Assembly (NCBI GenBank): GCA_000444245.1
Contig: ATSW01011239.1
Location: forward strand, 1-20,540
Source of the DNA: Botryllus schlosseri
Taxonomy: Eukaryota; Chordata; Ascidiacea; Stolidobranchia; Styelidae
Direction: 5' to 3'
DNA: 20,540 bases
The position numbers were made by a program, and so were the translations under genes. Position 1 is the first letter of the stretch; each line of letters starts with the position of its first letter. Below, in pieces: positions 18,301 to 20,540 of the stretch. The notes beneath the pieces were generated by a model. That model had not been told where the DNA came from. It was given only the letters and a program-made list of their open reading frames with translations, and did no database searches.

Positions 18301-19348
18301 AAATGGTTTGTTCAACATTTATGGAGCATTCGAAATATGCCTCTATTTCCATTCAGATATCTAAACCAATATTATGAATATATGTTATTAGTCACCGTGA
18401 CATGAAATTGATAACTTGGAACAAAGTCATAATTTCTTTTGGTAAAGCGGACAACTCATTTTGGCACCTGTGATTAAATCCATATCAATTAGGCTACTAT
18501 ACTTGGAGAACTAGATAATTATAGTTGTCTGTCTAATAAGTCTAAATAGAGTGAAATGCCGGAAATCTAACTCAAATCTAATTTCTTGAAAATGCTACAG
18601 GAGAATTGTATAGTGTGAGATGATACAATCAAATCAGACAATTGCCATTCTCGAGCTTATTTGATACGAACTGAATTTCTTTCTAATCCAGAATTGAATT
18701 CAATGTCTAAGTGTGAATTGAGTAATCTAATCTGATTTGGAAATACTAATGATCCCTGATCTCTAACTACCGCTAAATTGTGTTTGCATTGTTCTTCTAA
18801 TTGTTACATGATGTTGGGTGTTGTTGTTCTTTTCGTTCTTAAGTTTCTATCTTATATTTATTTTTATTGGCTATTAACTGTGAAAATTGCTCGTGTCCTG
18901 GGTCACTCGGCTATGAAGACTTTGGCATATCGAGATTCCCTTATACCTTGCATGTCGCATTTCACTGTGTTGCATTTTCATTGTGTGATGCTGATTTGTA
19001 ATGTAGACGATTAAAGATTTTCTCTCTCTCTCTTTCTCAATGTAGATATAATTCCAATTCTAATCAAGGTTGATACAGTTGAAAGTTTTGCAGTTCTTGA
19101 ATTCTACTACACACCTTCACAAATGATACCATCGCCAATGAATCCATCTTTGCAGTTGCAAATGTACGATCCCTCAGTGTCTACACAATCTGCATTGGCA
19201 TGACACACGGCAGTTCCGGTAGCGCATTCGTTAACGTTCTGGTCGCAATCCAGTCCGGTGTAACCAGTGATGCAAACACATTTGTAGGCTCCTGCTATGT
19301 TCGAGCAGTTGCCGTAGTTGCAGTTAGCAGTTGGGCACTCGTCGATGT
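313..19348 (-). CDS. Large modular EGF / SEA / Thr-rich / Pro-rich extracellular protein gene, partial at both ends (32 exons placed)
   Basis: This is the overall gene model. The exons listed separately below are joined by GT-AG introns and sum to 2667 nt (889 codons) with no internal stop. Order of modules: EGF x2, Thr-rich x6, SEA, a four-Cys module, EGF x4, Thr/Pro-rich x4, Pro-rich x15. The first exon begins with an acceptor and the last ends with a donor, so the signal peptide, start codon, any membrane segment and the stop lie outside. EGF and SEA domains act in the extracellular space; SEA is typical of heavily glycosylated mucin-like surface proteins. Thr-rich exons suggest O-glycosylation, and several NxS/T sites (NVS, NLT, NDT, NIT) suggest N-glycosylation. 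No transmembrane stretch is visible in any exon, so the Pro-rich part is probably extracellular too. I do not recognise a named orthologue. Individual exon boundaries rest on sequence signals only; no transcript evidence is available. Confidence 0.8.
379..982. other. Intron between units 15 and 14, no recognised element
   Basis: 604 bases. No repeat shared with the rest of the window was seen. The plus strand frame from about 653 to 1075 is open apart from one stop and reads like protein (for example QTFNTTHSEITLNY, then MYKCAINEYG), but it overlaps exon 983-1048 on the other strand and I cannot assign it to a family. Confidence 0.5.
983..1048 (-). CDS. Exon: Pro-rich unit 14
   Basis: 66 nt, phase 1 to 1, ATTTCAG acceptor and GGTATCT donor. 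It encodes ETPPPPPMVPPFPPLFEETD. Phe replaces Leu in the PPLPP core. Confidence 0.83.
1049..1520. other. Intron between units 14 and 13, nothing recognised
   Basis: 472 bases without shared repeats. A 62-codon plus-strand frame at 1375-1563 runs into the next exon and is probably chance. Confidence 0.5.
1521..1589 (-). CDS. Exon: Pro-rich unit 13
   Basis: 69 nt, phase 1 to 1, TCCTAG acceptor. The donor is AGTAAGA two codon positions after the usual GGT; an in-frame alternative is not apparent. It encodes AGKPPPPPMLPPLPPILEEF, followed by DAG. Confidence 0.82.
1888..1956 (-). CDS. Exon: Pro-rich unit 12 (PPLPP type)
   Basis: 69 nt, phase 1 to 1, TTTGTAG acceptor and GGTATCATG donor. It encodes DGTPPPPPMLPPLPPMLEEF. 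Its upstream intron matches that of unit 11 over about 100 bases, up to the edge of the 580 bp inverted-repeat element at 2071. Confidence 0.85.
2071..2650. mobile_element. 580 bp non-autonomous DNA element with ~60 bp terminal inverted repeats
   Basis: The left end TTGTTAATTTATT and the right end AATAAATTAACAA are inverted copies. The pairing continues inward for about 60 bases through GACTGACTCTCATCA, at roughly 80 percent identity by eye. No transposase frame is present, so this is a MITE-like element. It carries a piece of the palindromic family near 2400-2490. Target duplication is not clear (a TA or similar short site is possible). It sits inside one unit of the duplicated Pro-rich exon array. 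Confidence 0.75.
2398..2490. mobile_element. Palindromic repeat family: diverged arm inside the 580 bp element
   Basis: GGTATATTCAGATTGAAATA, GGCTGACACTTATCAGGGGT and AATTGTCAGC match the family arm with more differences than elsewhere. It lies within the 2071-2650 inverted-repeat element, either as a nested insertion or because the two families share sequence. Confidence 0.65.
2725..2793 (-). CDS. Exon: Pro-rich unit 11 (PPLPP type)
   Basis: 69 nt, phase 1 to 1, TTTATAG acceptor and GGTATTGCA donor. It encodes DGTPPPPPMLPPLPPMLVEV, almost the same as unit 10, with its neighbouring intron also alike. Confidence 0.85.
2897..2965 (-). CDS. Exon: Pro-rich unit 10 (PPLPP type)
   Basis: 69 nt, phase 1 to 1, ATTTTAG acceptor and GGTATTGCA donor. 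It encodes DGTPPPPPMLPPLPPMLEEL. It is separated from unit 9 by only 88 bases of intron, the shortest in the Pro-rich array. Confidence 0.85.
3054..3122 (-). CDS. Exon: Pro-rich unit 9 (PPLPP type)
   Basis: 69 nt, phase 1 to 1, ATTCCAG acceptor and GGTATTGCA donor. It encodes TPPPPPMLPPLPPMLDEL. It is the first of a subfamily of near-identical units with a PPLPP core. Together with 2897-2965, 2725-2793 and 1888-1956 it forms a tandem set duplicated with intron sequence. Confidence 0.84.
3123..4175. other. Intron between units 9 and 8, unassigned 1.05 kb
   Basis: This is the longest intron inside the Pro-rich array. It carries none of the repeat families found elsewhere. Composition is less AT-rich than neighbouring introns, and short plus-strand stretches at about 3890-4020 read like protein but contain stops. 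It could be an old decayed gene fragment or element; I cannot name it. Confidence 0.4.
4176..4244 (-). CDS. Exon: Pro-rich unit 8
   Basis: 69 nt, phase 1 to 1, TTTTCAG acceptor and GGTAATG donor. It encodes DYIPPPPTIPPPPPIMIGED, followed by VEEG. The acidic tail is retained. Confidence 0.81.
4380..4680. repeat. ~280-300 bp dispersed repeat, copy 1
   Basis: It shares ordered phrases with 7072-7375 and 18547-18755: GAAATG(T/C)(T/C)GG, GCGAAACA(G/A)GCCA, GAGAATGAGCTCCAA-type text, ATATGAACT, TTGATTTTTG, AATTCGGAATTT and CCAAGT. The orientation is the same in all three. There is no coding frame and no obvious inverted ends. It is an uncharacterised interspersed repeat inside introns. Confidence 0.7.
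4812..4874 (-). CDS. Exon: Pro-rich unit 7
   Basis: 63 nt, phase 1 to 1, TTACCCAG acceptor and GGTAATT donor. It encodes TTPPPPPTPPPPPPMEEIT. It is the most Pro-dense unit (11 Pro in 21 codons) and closely resembles unit 1 in arrangement. Confidence 0.83.
5117..5185 (-). CDS. Exon: Pro-rich unit 6
   Basis: 69 nt, phase 1 to 1, GGTCCAG acceptor and GGTACAT donor. It encodes ADFVPPPPPVPPPLLFESEE. It is separated from unit 5 by a 759-base intron in which I see nothing recognisable. Confidence 0.81.
5186..5944. other. Intron between units 6 and 5, nothing recognised
   Basis: 759 bases, AT-rich. No further Pro-rich exon, repeat or RNA gene could be found in either strand. Confidence 0.5.
5945..6010 (-). 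CDS. Exon: Pro-rich unit 5
   Basis: 66 nt, phase 1 to 1, ATTCAG acceptor and GGTAAC donor. It encodes VTVIPPPPMVPPPPFEFEEM, followed by SEG. Confidence 0.83.
6138..6230. repeat. GAGTACTC-rich repeat, copy 2 (short)
   Basis: GGGCTAGGCACAATGATTTG followed by AGTACGCGAGTCTGAGTCG resembles 9516-9640. It lies in the intron between Pro-rich units 4 and 5. Confidence 0.45.
6379..6444 (-). CDS. Exon: Pro-rich unit 4
   Basis: 66 nt, phase 1 to 1, TTCTTAG acceptor and GGTATTT donor. It encodes LIPPPPIPPPPPFDIMELEE, the same unit type as 6880-6945. Confidence 0.82.
6800..6835. repeat. TA-rich microsatellite
   Basis: Alternating TATATATA with small interruptions between Pro-rich units 3 and 4. Confidence 0.85.
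6880..6945 (-). CDS. Exon: Pro-rich unit 3
   Basis: 66 nt, phase 1 to 1, GTTTCAG acceptor and GGTGAG donor. It encodes TVPPPPMVPPPPPFEEMEEE. The pattern PPPPMVPPPPPF plus an acidic tail is established from here on. Confidence 0.83.
7072..7375. repeat. ~280-300 bp dispersed repeat, copy 2
   Basis: It aligns by eye with 4380-4680 and 18547-18755. Shared marks are GAAATGCTGGTAACCTAA, CTACAGGAGAACTGTAT, TTTGCCATTTTCG, TTGATATGAACT and TTAATTCGGAATTTC. Confidence 0.7.
7413..7469 (-). CDS. Exon: Pro-rich unit 2
   Basis: 57 nt, phase 1 to 1, CATTTCAG acceptor and AGTAAC donor. It encodes ATTVIPPPPITPPPPPEDE. It is the shortest unit of the array and lacks the hydrophobic-acidic tail seen in later units. 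Confidence 0.8.
7529..7750. mobile_element. Palindromic repeat family: one-armed copy in inverse orientation
   Basis: ACCAGCTAAGGCTGTGTCAA at the start is the inverse of the inner part of the 19714-20010 copy. GACGTCATAGTTTGTGATA and the arm (CGAGTGTCAGCCGAAAATAT) follow. The opposite arm is missing or decayed. Confidence 0.7.
7849..7914 (-). CDS. Exon: Pro-rich unit 1
   Basis: 66 nt, phase 1 to 1, CTCCAG acceptor and GGTGAG donor. It encodes VTNITVPPPPPPTPPPPGEE, with an NIT sequon. It is the first unit with an uninterrupted Pro block followed by acidic residues, and it keeps the VT start of the Thr-rich exons, so it looks transitional. Confidence 0.82.
7980..8189. mobile_element. Short hAT-like element
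   Basis: It begins CAGTGATTCTCAACATTTTT and may end at TAGTTGAGCCACTG, which is roughly the inverse of the start. The interior has GACTCGATTCG and GTTGACTCGAGTCA motifs. The flanking 8-mers do not match convincingly. Confidence 0.45.
8355..8399 (-). CDS. Exon: Thr/Pro-rich segment 10
   Basis: 45 nt, phase 1 to 1, between TTTTGTAG and GGTAATTG. It encodes VTTTIAPTTPSPDVN. The donor context GGTAATTG is shared with the exon at 8841, which suggests that the two are related copies. Confidence 0.76.
8400..8840. other. Intron between Thr/Pro segments 10 and 9, nothing recognised
   Basis: 441 bases of AT-rich sequence without motifs shared with other introns. Confidence 0.5.
8841..8900 (-). CDS. 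Exon: Thr/Pro-rich segment 9
   Basis: 60 nt, phase 1 to 1, from ATTTTAG to GGTAATTG. It encodes ATTAPIFIDTTPQPTDNIS. It is an intermediate between the Thr-rich exons and the Pro-rich array. Confidence 0.74.
8901..9273. other. Intron between Thr/Pro segments 9 and 8, nothing recognised
   Basis: 373 bases, AT-rich, no exon or repeat seen. Confidence 0.5.
9274..9318 (-). CDS. Exon: Thr-rich segment 8
   Basis: 45 nt, phase 1 to 1, acceptor TTATTTAG and donor AGTATGT. It encodes AETTTPARTDSFRNE. It is mostly Thr and charged residues and ends with acidic Glu, as later units do. Confidence 0.7.
9389..9451 (-). CDS. Exon: Thr/Pro-rich segment 7
   Basis: 63 nt, phase 1 to 1, between TTCCAG and GGTACTG. 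It encodes ITTPVPVTTKPESVTETASN. The composition is mucin-like with Pro spaced between Thr residues. It follows the EGF block across a 1.44 kb intron that carries the hAT-type MITE. Confidence 0.78.
9516..9640. repeat. GAGTACTC-rich repeat, copy 1
   Basis: TAGGGTTGGGCACAATGATT followed by several GAGTACT, GAATCGAGT and GATTTGAGTCG motifs. The same opening (GGGCTAGGCACAATGATTTG) occurs at 6138. This start is typical of hAT-like elements with clustered short motifs. Confidence 0.5.
10146..10778. mobile_element. 633 bp hAT-type MITE, largely palindromic
   Basis: The ends read TAAGGCTGTTCAAAAATA and, inverted, TAGGGCTGTTCAAAAATA. They are flanked on both sides by the identical 8-base duplication ACCTACAT (10138-10145 and 10779-10786). 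TAGGGCTG-like ends with 8 bp duplications are typical of hAT transposons. The inverted repeats extend about 100 bases and the interior also folds back (GAAATTGTTAGGTTCTCTGA occurs in both orientations), so the whole copy could form one long hairpin. Short open frames inside it are not credible genes. Confidence 0.88.
10890..11138 (-). CDS. Exon: EGF modules 5 and 6
   Basis: 249 nt, phase 1 to 1, from AATACAG to a perfect GTAAGT donor at 10889. EGF 5 runs from DTDEC to NGTC and EGF 6 from DVDEC to NGSCE; each has six cysteines, and both carry the aromatic-Arg-Cys core (SYRCEC, TFRCIC). This is the last EGF exon in the window and is followed by Thr/Pro-rich exons. If the GTAAGT donor is not used, the frame stays open for 23 more codons to a TAG at 10821-10819; see the findings. 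Confidence 0.93.
11352..11480. mobile_element. hAT-like end fragment (CAGTGGTTCTCAAC)
   Basis: CAGTGGTTCTCAACTTTTTT followed by AGCACACGGACTGATTTT resembles the ends of hAT elements. The same start occurs at 7980. A right end could not be found, so the extent given is a guess. Confidence 0.45.
11663..11803 (-). CDS. Exon: end of EGF 3 plus complete EGF module 4
   Basis: 141 nt, phase 1 to 1, between CCATAG and a GTGAGT donor. It opens with GTPCKDIDEC: the first cysteine closes EGF 3, then a new calcium-binding EGF starts. EGF 4 has six cysteines (DEC, NRC, TTC, YSC, PC, GNC) and the signature NTYGSYSCPCADGY, plus an NTT glycosylation site. Confidence 0.91.
11875..12400. repeat. Element rich in TAGTTG/AGTTGTAG motifs, copy 1
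   Basis: Clusters of TAGTTATAGTTATAGTTG and AGTTCTAGTTGTAGTTGCG lie at both sides of a middle part with GTTGCGTGATGTTCTTGCAG and ATTACTACTAACAGTG-like text. The right part reads TTAATTATGGATTTTTAAAGG followed by more TAGTT motifs. The same order occurs at 14445-14812. Dense subterminal motifs are common in non-autonomous hAT-type elements, but no target duplication was identified here. Confidence 0.6.
12437..12550 (-). CDS. Exon: EGF module 3, first five cysteines
   Basis: 114 nt, phase 1 to 1, from TTTTAG to a GTAAG donor. It begins DIDEC, the calcium-binding EGF start, and continues with cysteines in LCG, REC, YNC and EC contexts, with NTIGGYNCEC as the central EGF signature. Only five of the six cysteines are in this exon. 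The sixth is supplied by TPC at the start of the next exon (11803), so the two exons form one disulfide unit and are expected to be spliced together. Confidence 0.9.
12738..12917. mobile_element. Palindromic repeat family: near-perfect fold-back copy
   Basis: The left arm 12738-12813 and right arm 12839-12917 are almost exact inverted copies of about 76 bases, each containing CATATTGAAATGAACCCGAA and TCAGGGGTAATCGTC. Only about 25 bases separate them. It can fold into a long hairpin in DNA or in the pre-mRNA. It lies in the 1.48 kb intron between the EGF 3 exon and the four-cysteine exon. Confidence 0.85.
13132..13741. mobile_element. Possible hAT element with CAGTGTTTCTCAAACTG end
   Basis: The left end CAGTGTTTCTCAAACTGGGG is the classic form of many hAT ends. 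A candidate right end CTGAAAAAAAAACACTG lies at about 13725-13741. I found no matching 8-base flanks, so the right boundary is uncertain. A 15-base or longer G run directly follows the left end. Confidence 0.45.
13149..13163. repeat. Poly-G tract
   Basis: An unbroken run of about 15 G follows CTCAAACT. Its length is probably variable and prone to sequencing error. Confidence 0.9.
13765..14020. repeat. AGTAGAAGTA-rich repeat
   Basis: TGTAGAAGTAGAAGTAATGC, CAAGTAGAAGTTTCC and AAAAAGTAGAAGTACTTC recur. Related text is at 15722-15875 (AGCGTTGGTATTCATGTAGA and so on) and in inverse at 13015-13110 (CTTCTACTTGTACTTG). It ends just beside the donor of the four-cysteine exon (exon low end 14030). Confidence 0.5.
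14030..14158 (-). CDS. Exon: four-cysteine module of unknown family
   Basis: 129 nt, phase 1 to 1, from TTTTTCAG to a GTGAGT donor. It encodes 42 codons with cysteines in the contexts LTCPS, TVCSD, SVCGG and PQCQE, and an NDT sequon near the start. The first cysteines are six residues apart. It does not fit the six-cysteine EGF pattern and I do not recognise it. It follows the SEA domain directly, so it may be a small disulfide-bonded linker between SEA and the EGF block. Confidence 0.8.
14445..14812. repeat. Element rich in TAGTTG motifs, copy 2
   Basis: TTAGTTGCTCAACAACTA at the left, GTTGTGAGAAGTTCTTGCAG, CATTACTACTAACAGTG in the middle and TTAATTGCGGATTTTTAAAG on the right follow the same order as copy 1. 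It lies in the intron between the four-cysteine exon and the second SEA exon. Confidence 0.6.
14899..15112 (-). CDS. Exon: SEA domain, C-terminal half with GSVV motif
   Basis: 214 nt, enters in phase 0 after GCGTCTAG and ends in phase 1 before GGTGAAG. It encodes 71 codons and completes the SEA domain of the preceding exon. The stretch IKPIFSPGSVVA lies at about residues 16-27, with GSVV at 15046-15035. G-SVVV is the loop where many SEA domains cleave themselves while the two halves stay associated. Here the motif reads GSVVA, so cleavage is possible but not assured. The last part (NILAEVEVLLSEGRLEFPDN, then LTVQNFEL) fits the final helix and strand. An NLT sequon is present. Confidence 0.85.
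15240..15400. mobile_element. Palindromic repeat family: one-armed copy
   Basis: GTATATTCATATTGAAATGA, CCCGAATATTTTCG, AACTAGTAGAGAATTGGAAG and CACAAAATATGACGTC match the 19714 copy in the same orientation. Related text (CTTGGAGGTACAGAAC) lies just left at about 15155, as it does beside the copies at 19687 and, inverted, at 12925. Confidence 0.7.
15456..15568 (-). CDS. Exon: SEA domain, N-terminal half
   Basis: 113 nt, enters in phase 1 after GATTTCAG and leaves in phase 0 before a consensus GTAAGT donor. It encodes 37 full codons including FGVAGYAFSVELTNVSSAAY and then LAMAENFKTI. This fits the first strand of a SEA domain (alternating hydrophobics ending in the NVS sequon) followed by the first helix with its LAxxF pattern. 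SEA domains are about 100-120 residues and occur next to O-glycosylated regions in surface mucins, which matches the Thr-rich exons just upstream. Identification is by motif pattern, so moderate to good confidence. Confidence 0.82.
15569..16529. other. Intron upstream of SEA exon, mixed unassigned repeats
   Basis: 961 bases with several unresolved bases. The left part holds the AGTAGAAGTA-type repeat. About 15900-16270 begins TAGCTAGGGCTAGGATTTGT and includes GGGACTCGAGTC, which suggests another decayed DNA element, but no ends could be fixed. Confidence 0.4.
15722..15875. repeat. Related AGTAGAAGTA-type repeat, diverged
   Basis: CAAAGTAGTTAGCGTTGGTA with TGTAGAA-TAGAAGCAACGCC matches CAAAGTTGTCAGCGTTGATG with TAGAAGTAATGCC at 13778-13815. 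The stretch has two unresolved bases. Confidence 0.5.
16530..16568 (-). CDS. Exon: Thr-rich mucin-like segment 6
   Basis: 39 nt, phase 1 to 1, between CATTTCAG and GGTAGGATAATG. It encodes STTSINATEQTT with an NAT glycosylation site. It is the tandem copy of the exon at 17369-17407: length, phase, acceptor (GAAATG on the plus strand) and donor surroundings (CATTATC on the plus strand) all match. Confidence 0.76.
16626..16679 (-). CDS. Exon: Thr/Ser-rich mucin-like segment 5
   Basis: 54 nt, phase 1 to 1, acceptor TTTTTTAAG and donor GGTAAC. It encodes TTESMATMSNSVTSEVT, the longest of the six Thr-rich exons before the SEA domain. It sits between segments 4 and 6, with introns of about 60-75 bases on the two sides, short for this gene. 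Confidence 0.72.
16755..16799 (-). CDS. Exon: Thr-rich mucin-like segment 4
   Basis: 45 nt, phase 1 to 1, acceptor TTTCAG and donor AGTAAG. It encodes QGTAENATASTTTP, with an NAT N-glycosylation site followed by a Thr run. It probably corresponds to segment 2 (17516-17557) in the duplicated block. Confidence 0.75.
16800..17368. other. Intron between the two Thr-rich blocks
   Basis: 569 bases with five unresolved bases. It contains a CGACTTGACTTGACTCGACT-type motif cluster at about 17265-17285, like the CAAGTC/GAGTC repeats. No exon was found. Confidence 0.45.
17369..17407 (-). CDS. Exon: Thr-rich mucin-like segment 3
   Basis: 39 nt, phase 1 to 1, between CATTTCAG and GGTATGATAATG. It encodes FIHIDTTAQTTS. 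It is a near copy, including both flanking intron edges, of the exon at 16530-16568, so one arose from the other by tandem duplication. It is somewhat less Thr-rich than its copy. Confidence 0.72.
17516..17557 (-). CDS. Exon: Thr-rich mucin-like segment 2
   Basis: 42 nt, phase 1 to 1, bounded by TTTTTAG and a strong GTAAG donor. It encodes PTTVDITTTPITT. Its acceptor-side and intron context are repeated at about 16.7 kb, showing that this block was duplicated in tandem. Confidence 0.78.
17558..17912. other. AT-rich intron between Thr-rich segments 2 and 1
   Basis: 355 bases. The part at 17690-17795 is strongly TA-rich (TATATATAATATG and similar). Nothing coding seen. Confidence 0.5.
17913..17954 (-). 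CDS. Exon: Thr-rich mucin-like segment 1
   Basis: 42 nt, phase 1 to 1, acceptor TTTAG and donor GGTATGA. It encodes VTTTAEVTSTAAP, a Thr/Ala/Ser segment with a Pro, as expected for an O-glycosylated linker between EGF and SEA. It was too short to find as an open frame and is called from its splice sites, phase and composition, which match its five neighbours. Confidence 0.75.
18547..18755. repeat. ~280-300 bp dispersed repeat, copy 3 (shorter)
   Basis: GAAATGCCGGAAATCTAACT, CTACAGGAGAATTGTAT, TTGCCATTCTCG, TGATACGAACT and CCAGAATTGAATTCAATGTC match the other two copies. It appears internally shortened. Confidence 0.65.
19017..19040. repeat. CT-rich microsatellite
   Basis: TTTTCTCTCTCTCTCTTTCTC upstream of the donor of the first EGF exon, on the intron side. 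On the coding strand it reads as a GA run. Confidence 0.85.
19115..19348 (-). CDS. Exon: two calcium-binding-type EGF modules
   Basis: The exon starts after an AG with the bases that complete Asp of DIDEC and ends before a GTGTGT donor, 234 nt, phase 1 to phase 1. It encodes two complete six-cysteine EGF modules. The first runs from DIDEC to GLDC and the second from NVNEC to IICE. Both start with the D-x-D/N-E-C calcium-binding signature and contain an aromatic residue before the fourth cysteine (AYKC, SYIC). EGF modules of this type bind Ca2+ at the module junction and give rigid rods in secreted or surface proteins. This is the most 5' exon found in the window; the region upstream to 20540 shows no further exon. 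Confidence 0.92.
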
Positions 19349-19418
19349 CTGGAACATAATTTACGAGTGAGTAAATATCAGAGGTAGTCGAAGACAACAT
19401 AGTCAGGGTTGGTACCAG

Positions 19419-19665
19419 AGCTGTAACCAAGTCATAAGGTTCAAGTCACAAGTCAATTTTACTTTTCTAGTTTTGACTCTCAAGTCAAGTCGAGTCATTT
19501 TCAATTCACCACCGAGTCAAGTCCGAGTTCAAGTCAAGGAGTAACGGGTTGAGTCAAAGGCAGAGAGTTAAGATTTGAGTCCGAGTCCAAGTCATCATGT
19601 TTACTGTTCAGTACCGAGTTCAAGTTATTGGTTAATATCGAAGGCTTCGGACTCATAATATACTC
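19419..19665. repeat. CAAGTC/GAGTC-rich repeat, copy 1
   Basis: Many copies of CAAGTC, GAGTC and AAGTCGAGTC are packed in about 240 bases upstream of the first EGF exon. A second block of the same motifs lies at 20118-20335. They may be subterminal motif clusters of a single larger element, with the palindromic family copy (19714-20010) between them. Confidence 0.6.
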
Positions 19666-19713
19666 CTTTTTCTTACTTGAATAGCTTCTTGGAGGTACAG
19701 AACTTCAATATAC

Positions 19714-20010
19714 AATTGTATGGTATATTCATATTGAAAAGAACCCAAATATTTTCGGCTGACACATTTCAGGGGTAATCGTCAGCCACTAGTAGAGAAT
19801 TCAAAAGAACATCGTATATCAACAATTGTATCACAAAATATGACGTCACCAGCATGAAATGTCGAATACGAGAGCGTTCAACGTGCTATTTTAGATGGTA
19901 CAAGAACTCTTTTTGTTGACACAGCCTCGGCTGGTGTATTTTGATAAAAGTCGACGAGTGTCAGCCAAAAATATTCGGGTTCATTTCAATATGAATACAC
20001 CATTCAATTT
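19714..20010. mobile_element. Palindromic repeat family: longest copy
   Basis: One arm (about 19714-19765) and the inverted arm (about 19958-20010) share ATTCATATTGAAA-GAACCC and AATATTTTCGGCTGACAC, the second within GTGTCAGCCAAAAATATTCG. The roughly 190-base interior contains CACAAAATATGACGTCACCA and TTGTTGACACAGCC. This looks like the full arrangement, of which the other copies are parts. Confidence 0.7.
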
Positions 20011-20117
20011 TTTTAACTCTAAACAAGTTTATTCAAACAGATAAAGGACAGTTTCTGGGCCTATTTTTCAATTATCGTTCCTGATATAAGAGCCTTTAAT
20101 AAATNCTATAGAATGTG

Positions 20118-20335
20118 TCAACTGTCGAGTCATATGACTTGGTCAAGTCATGTGCAATGACACAAGTACAAGTCGAGTCAATACACAAATTGACTCAAGT
20201 CGAGTCAACAAAAAATTTCGGCTAAATCTGACTCCCATCAAGTCCGAGTCAAAGTCATGGTGCAAAGGATCAAGTTCAACTTATAGTGTTGAGACTCATA
20301 CTACTGTTCAGTCTAGAGTTCAAACTATGTTCAAC
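20118..20335. repeat. CAAGTC/GAGTC-rich repeat, copy 2
   Basis: AACTGTCGAGTCATATGACT, TTGACTCAAGTCGAGTCAAC and AAGTCCGAGTCAAAGTCATG repeat the same hexamers as 19419-19665. One unresolved base is present at 20336, just past the block. Confidence 0.6.
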
Positions 20336-20540
20336 NCATTTTTCCAAATTTTACTGGCTACTTGATAATATTGTTAGGTTTTTGCTCATTTGCAACGTAT
20401 AGAAGCATCGCTATATGAGAAAAAAGTTTTGAATTTATTTTATAAAAATAAATATCAAAAATGTTCAAATTTGTTGTGTAACGTTTTTTTCAGACAACCA
20501 AACAATTTCATGGGGTAGCCAGTAAAATTTGAAAAAAAAA
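20322..20540. mobile_element. Partial second copy of the hAT-type MITE
   Basis: The text from about 20340 (TTTTACTGGCTACTTGATAA, then ATTGTTAGG, TATAGAAGCA, GAAAAAAGTTTT) follows the left half of the 10146-10778 element, and the segment at 20495-20535 matches its inner fold-back (CAATTTCATGGGGTAGCCAG). The copy runs off the window end. Confidence 0.75.

Larger units (their letters stand above)
17955..19114. other. Intron between the first EGF exon and the Thr-rich exons
   Basis: 1160 bases holding copy 3 of the dispersed repeat and the CT microsatellite. A stop-free minus-strand stretch after an AG at about 18772 overlaps the repeat and lacks Thr/Pro composition, so I do not call it an exon. 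Confidence 0.5.

Noticed and set aside
18660-18772. Possible minus-strand exon after an AG at about 18772
   Set aside because: It is stop-free for about 35 codons but overlaps the dispersed repeat, has no Thr/Pro or Cys pattern and no convincing donor.
1-20540. tRNA, rRNA or other structured RNA genes
   Set aside because: No tRNA-like box A/B pair or rRNA core was recognised; hairpins seen belong to the repeat families.

Overview
The window looks like AT-rich draft genomic DNA from an animal, most likely a marine invertebrate. It has scattered single unresolved bases, short GT-AG bounded exons, and introns filled with small DNA transposons. The extracellular EGF and SEA domains are metazoan, but I cannot fix the species; a tunicate, hemichordate or similar lineage is only a guess. 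No bacterial-style genes, RNA genes or CRISPR arrays were seen.

Everything I can support as coding belongs to one large gene on the minus strand, open at both ends of the window. I place 32 exons from 19348 down to 313. Together they total 2667 nt (889 codons) with no stop. Of the 32 exons, 30 both begin and end in phase 1, so they can be skipped or duplicated without breaking the frame. The exception is the SEA pair, which shares one phase-0 junction. In transcript order the protein has: two calcium-binding-type EGF modules (19348-19115); six short Thr-rich mucin-like exons (17954-16530); a SEA domain in two exons (15568-15456 and 15112-14899) with a GSVV cleavage-type motif; a four-cysteine module (14158-14030); four more EGF modules (12550-10890); four Thr/Pro-rich exons (9451-8355); and fifteen 57-69 nt exons, each encoding one roughly 22-residue Pro-rich unit of the form xxTPPPPPMLPPLPPMLEExxxEG (7914-313). 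The predicted product is a secreted or membrane-anchored, probably O-glycosylated, EGF/SEA mucin-like protein with a long Pro-rich stalk. The signal peptide and any membrane anchor lie outside the window.

The Pro-rich array is the unusual part. It grades from Thr-rich exons into Pro-rich ones. It also carries fresh tandem copies of exon plus flanking intron (four units at about 1.89-3.12 kb), and the Thr-rich exons show the same process at 16.5 and 17.4 kb.

The introns hold a clear 633 bp hAT-type MITE with an 8 bp target duplication, a 580 bp element with about 60 bp inverted ends, a palindromic family present six or seven times, a roughly 280 bp repeat present three times, and several elements dense in short motifs (TAGTTG, AGTAGAAGTA, CAAGTC/GAGTC). 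Most of these sit between 7 and 20 kb. The Pro-rich exon array at 0.3-7 kb is comparatively free of them.
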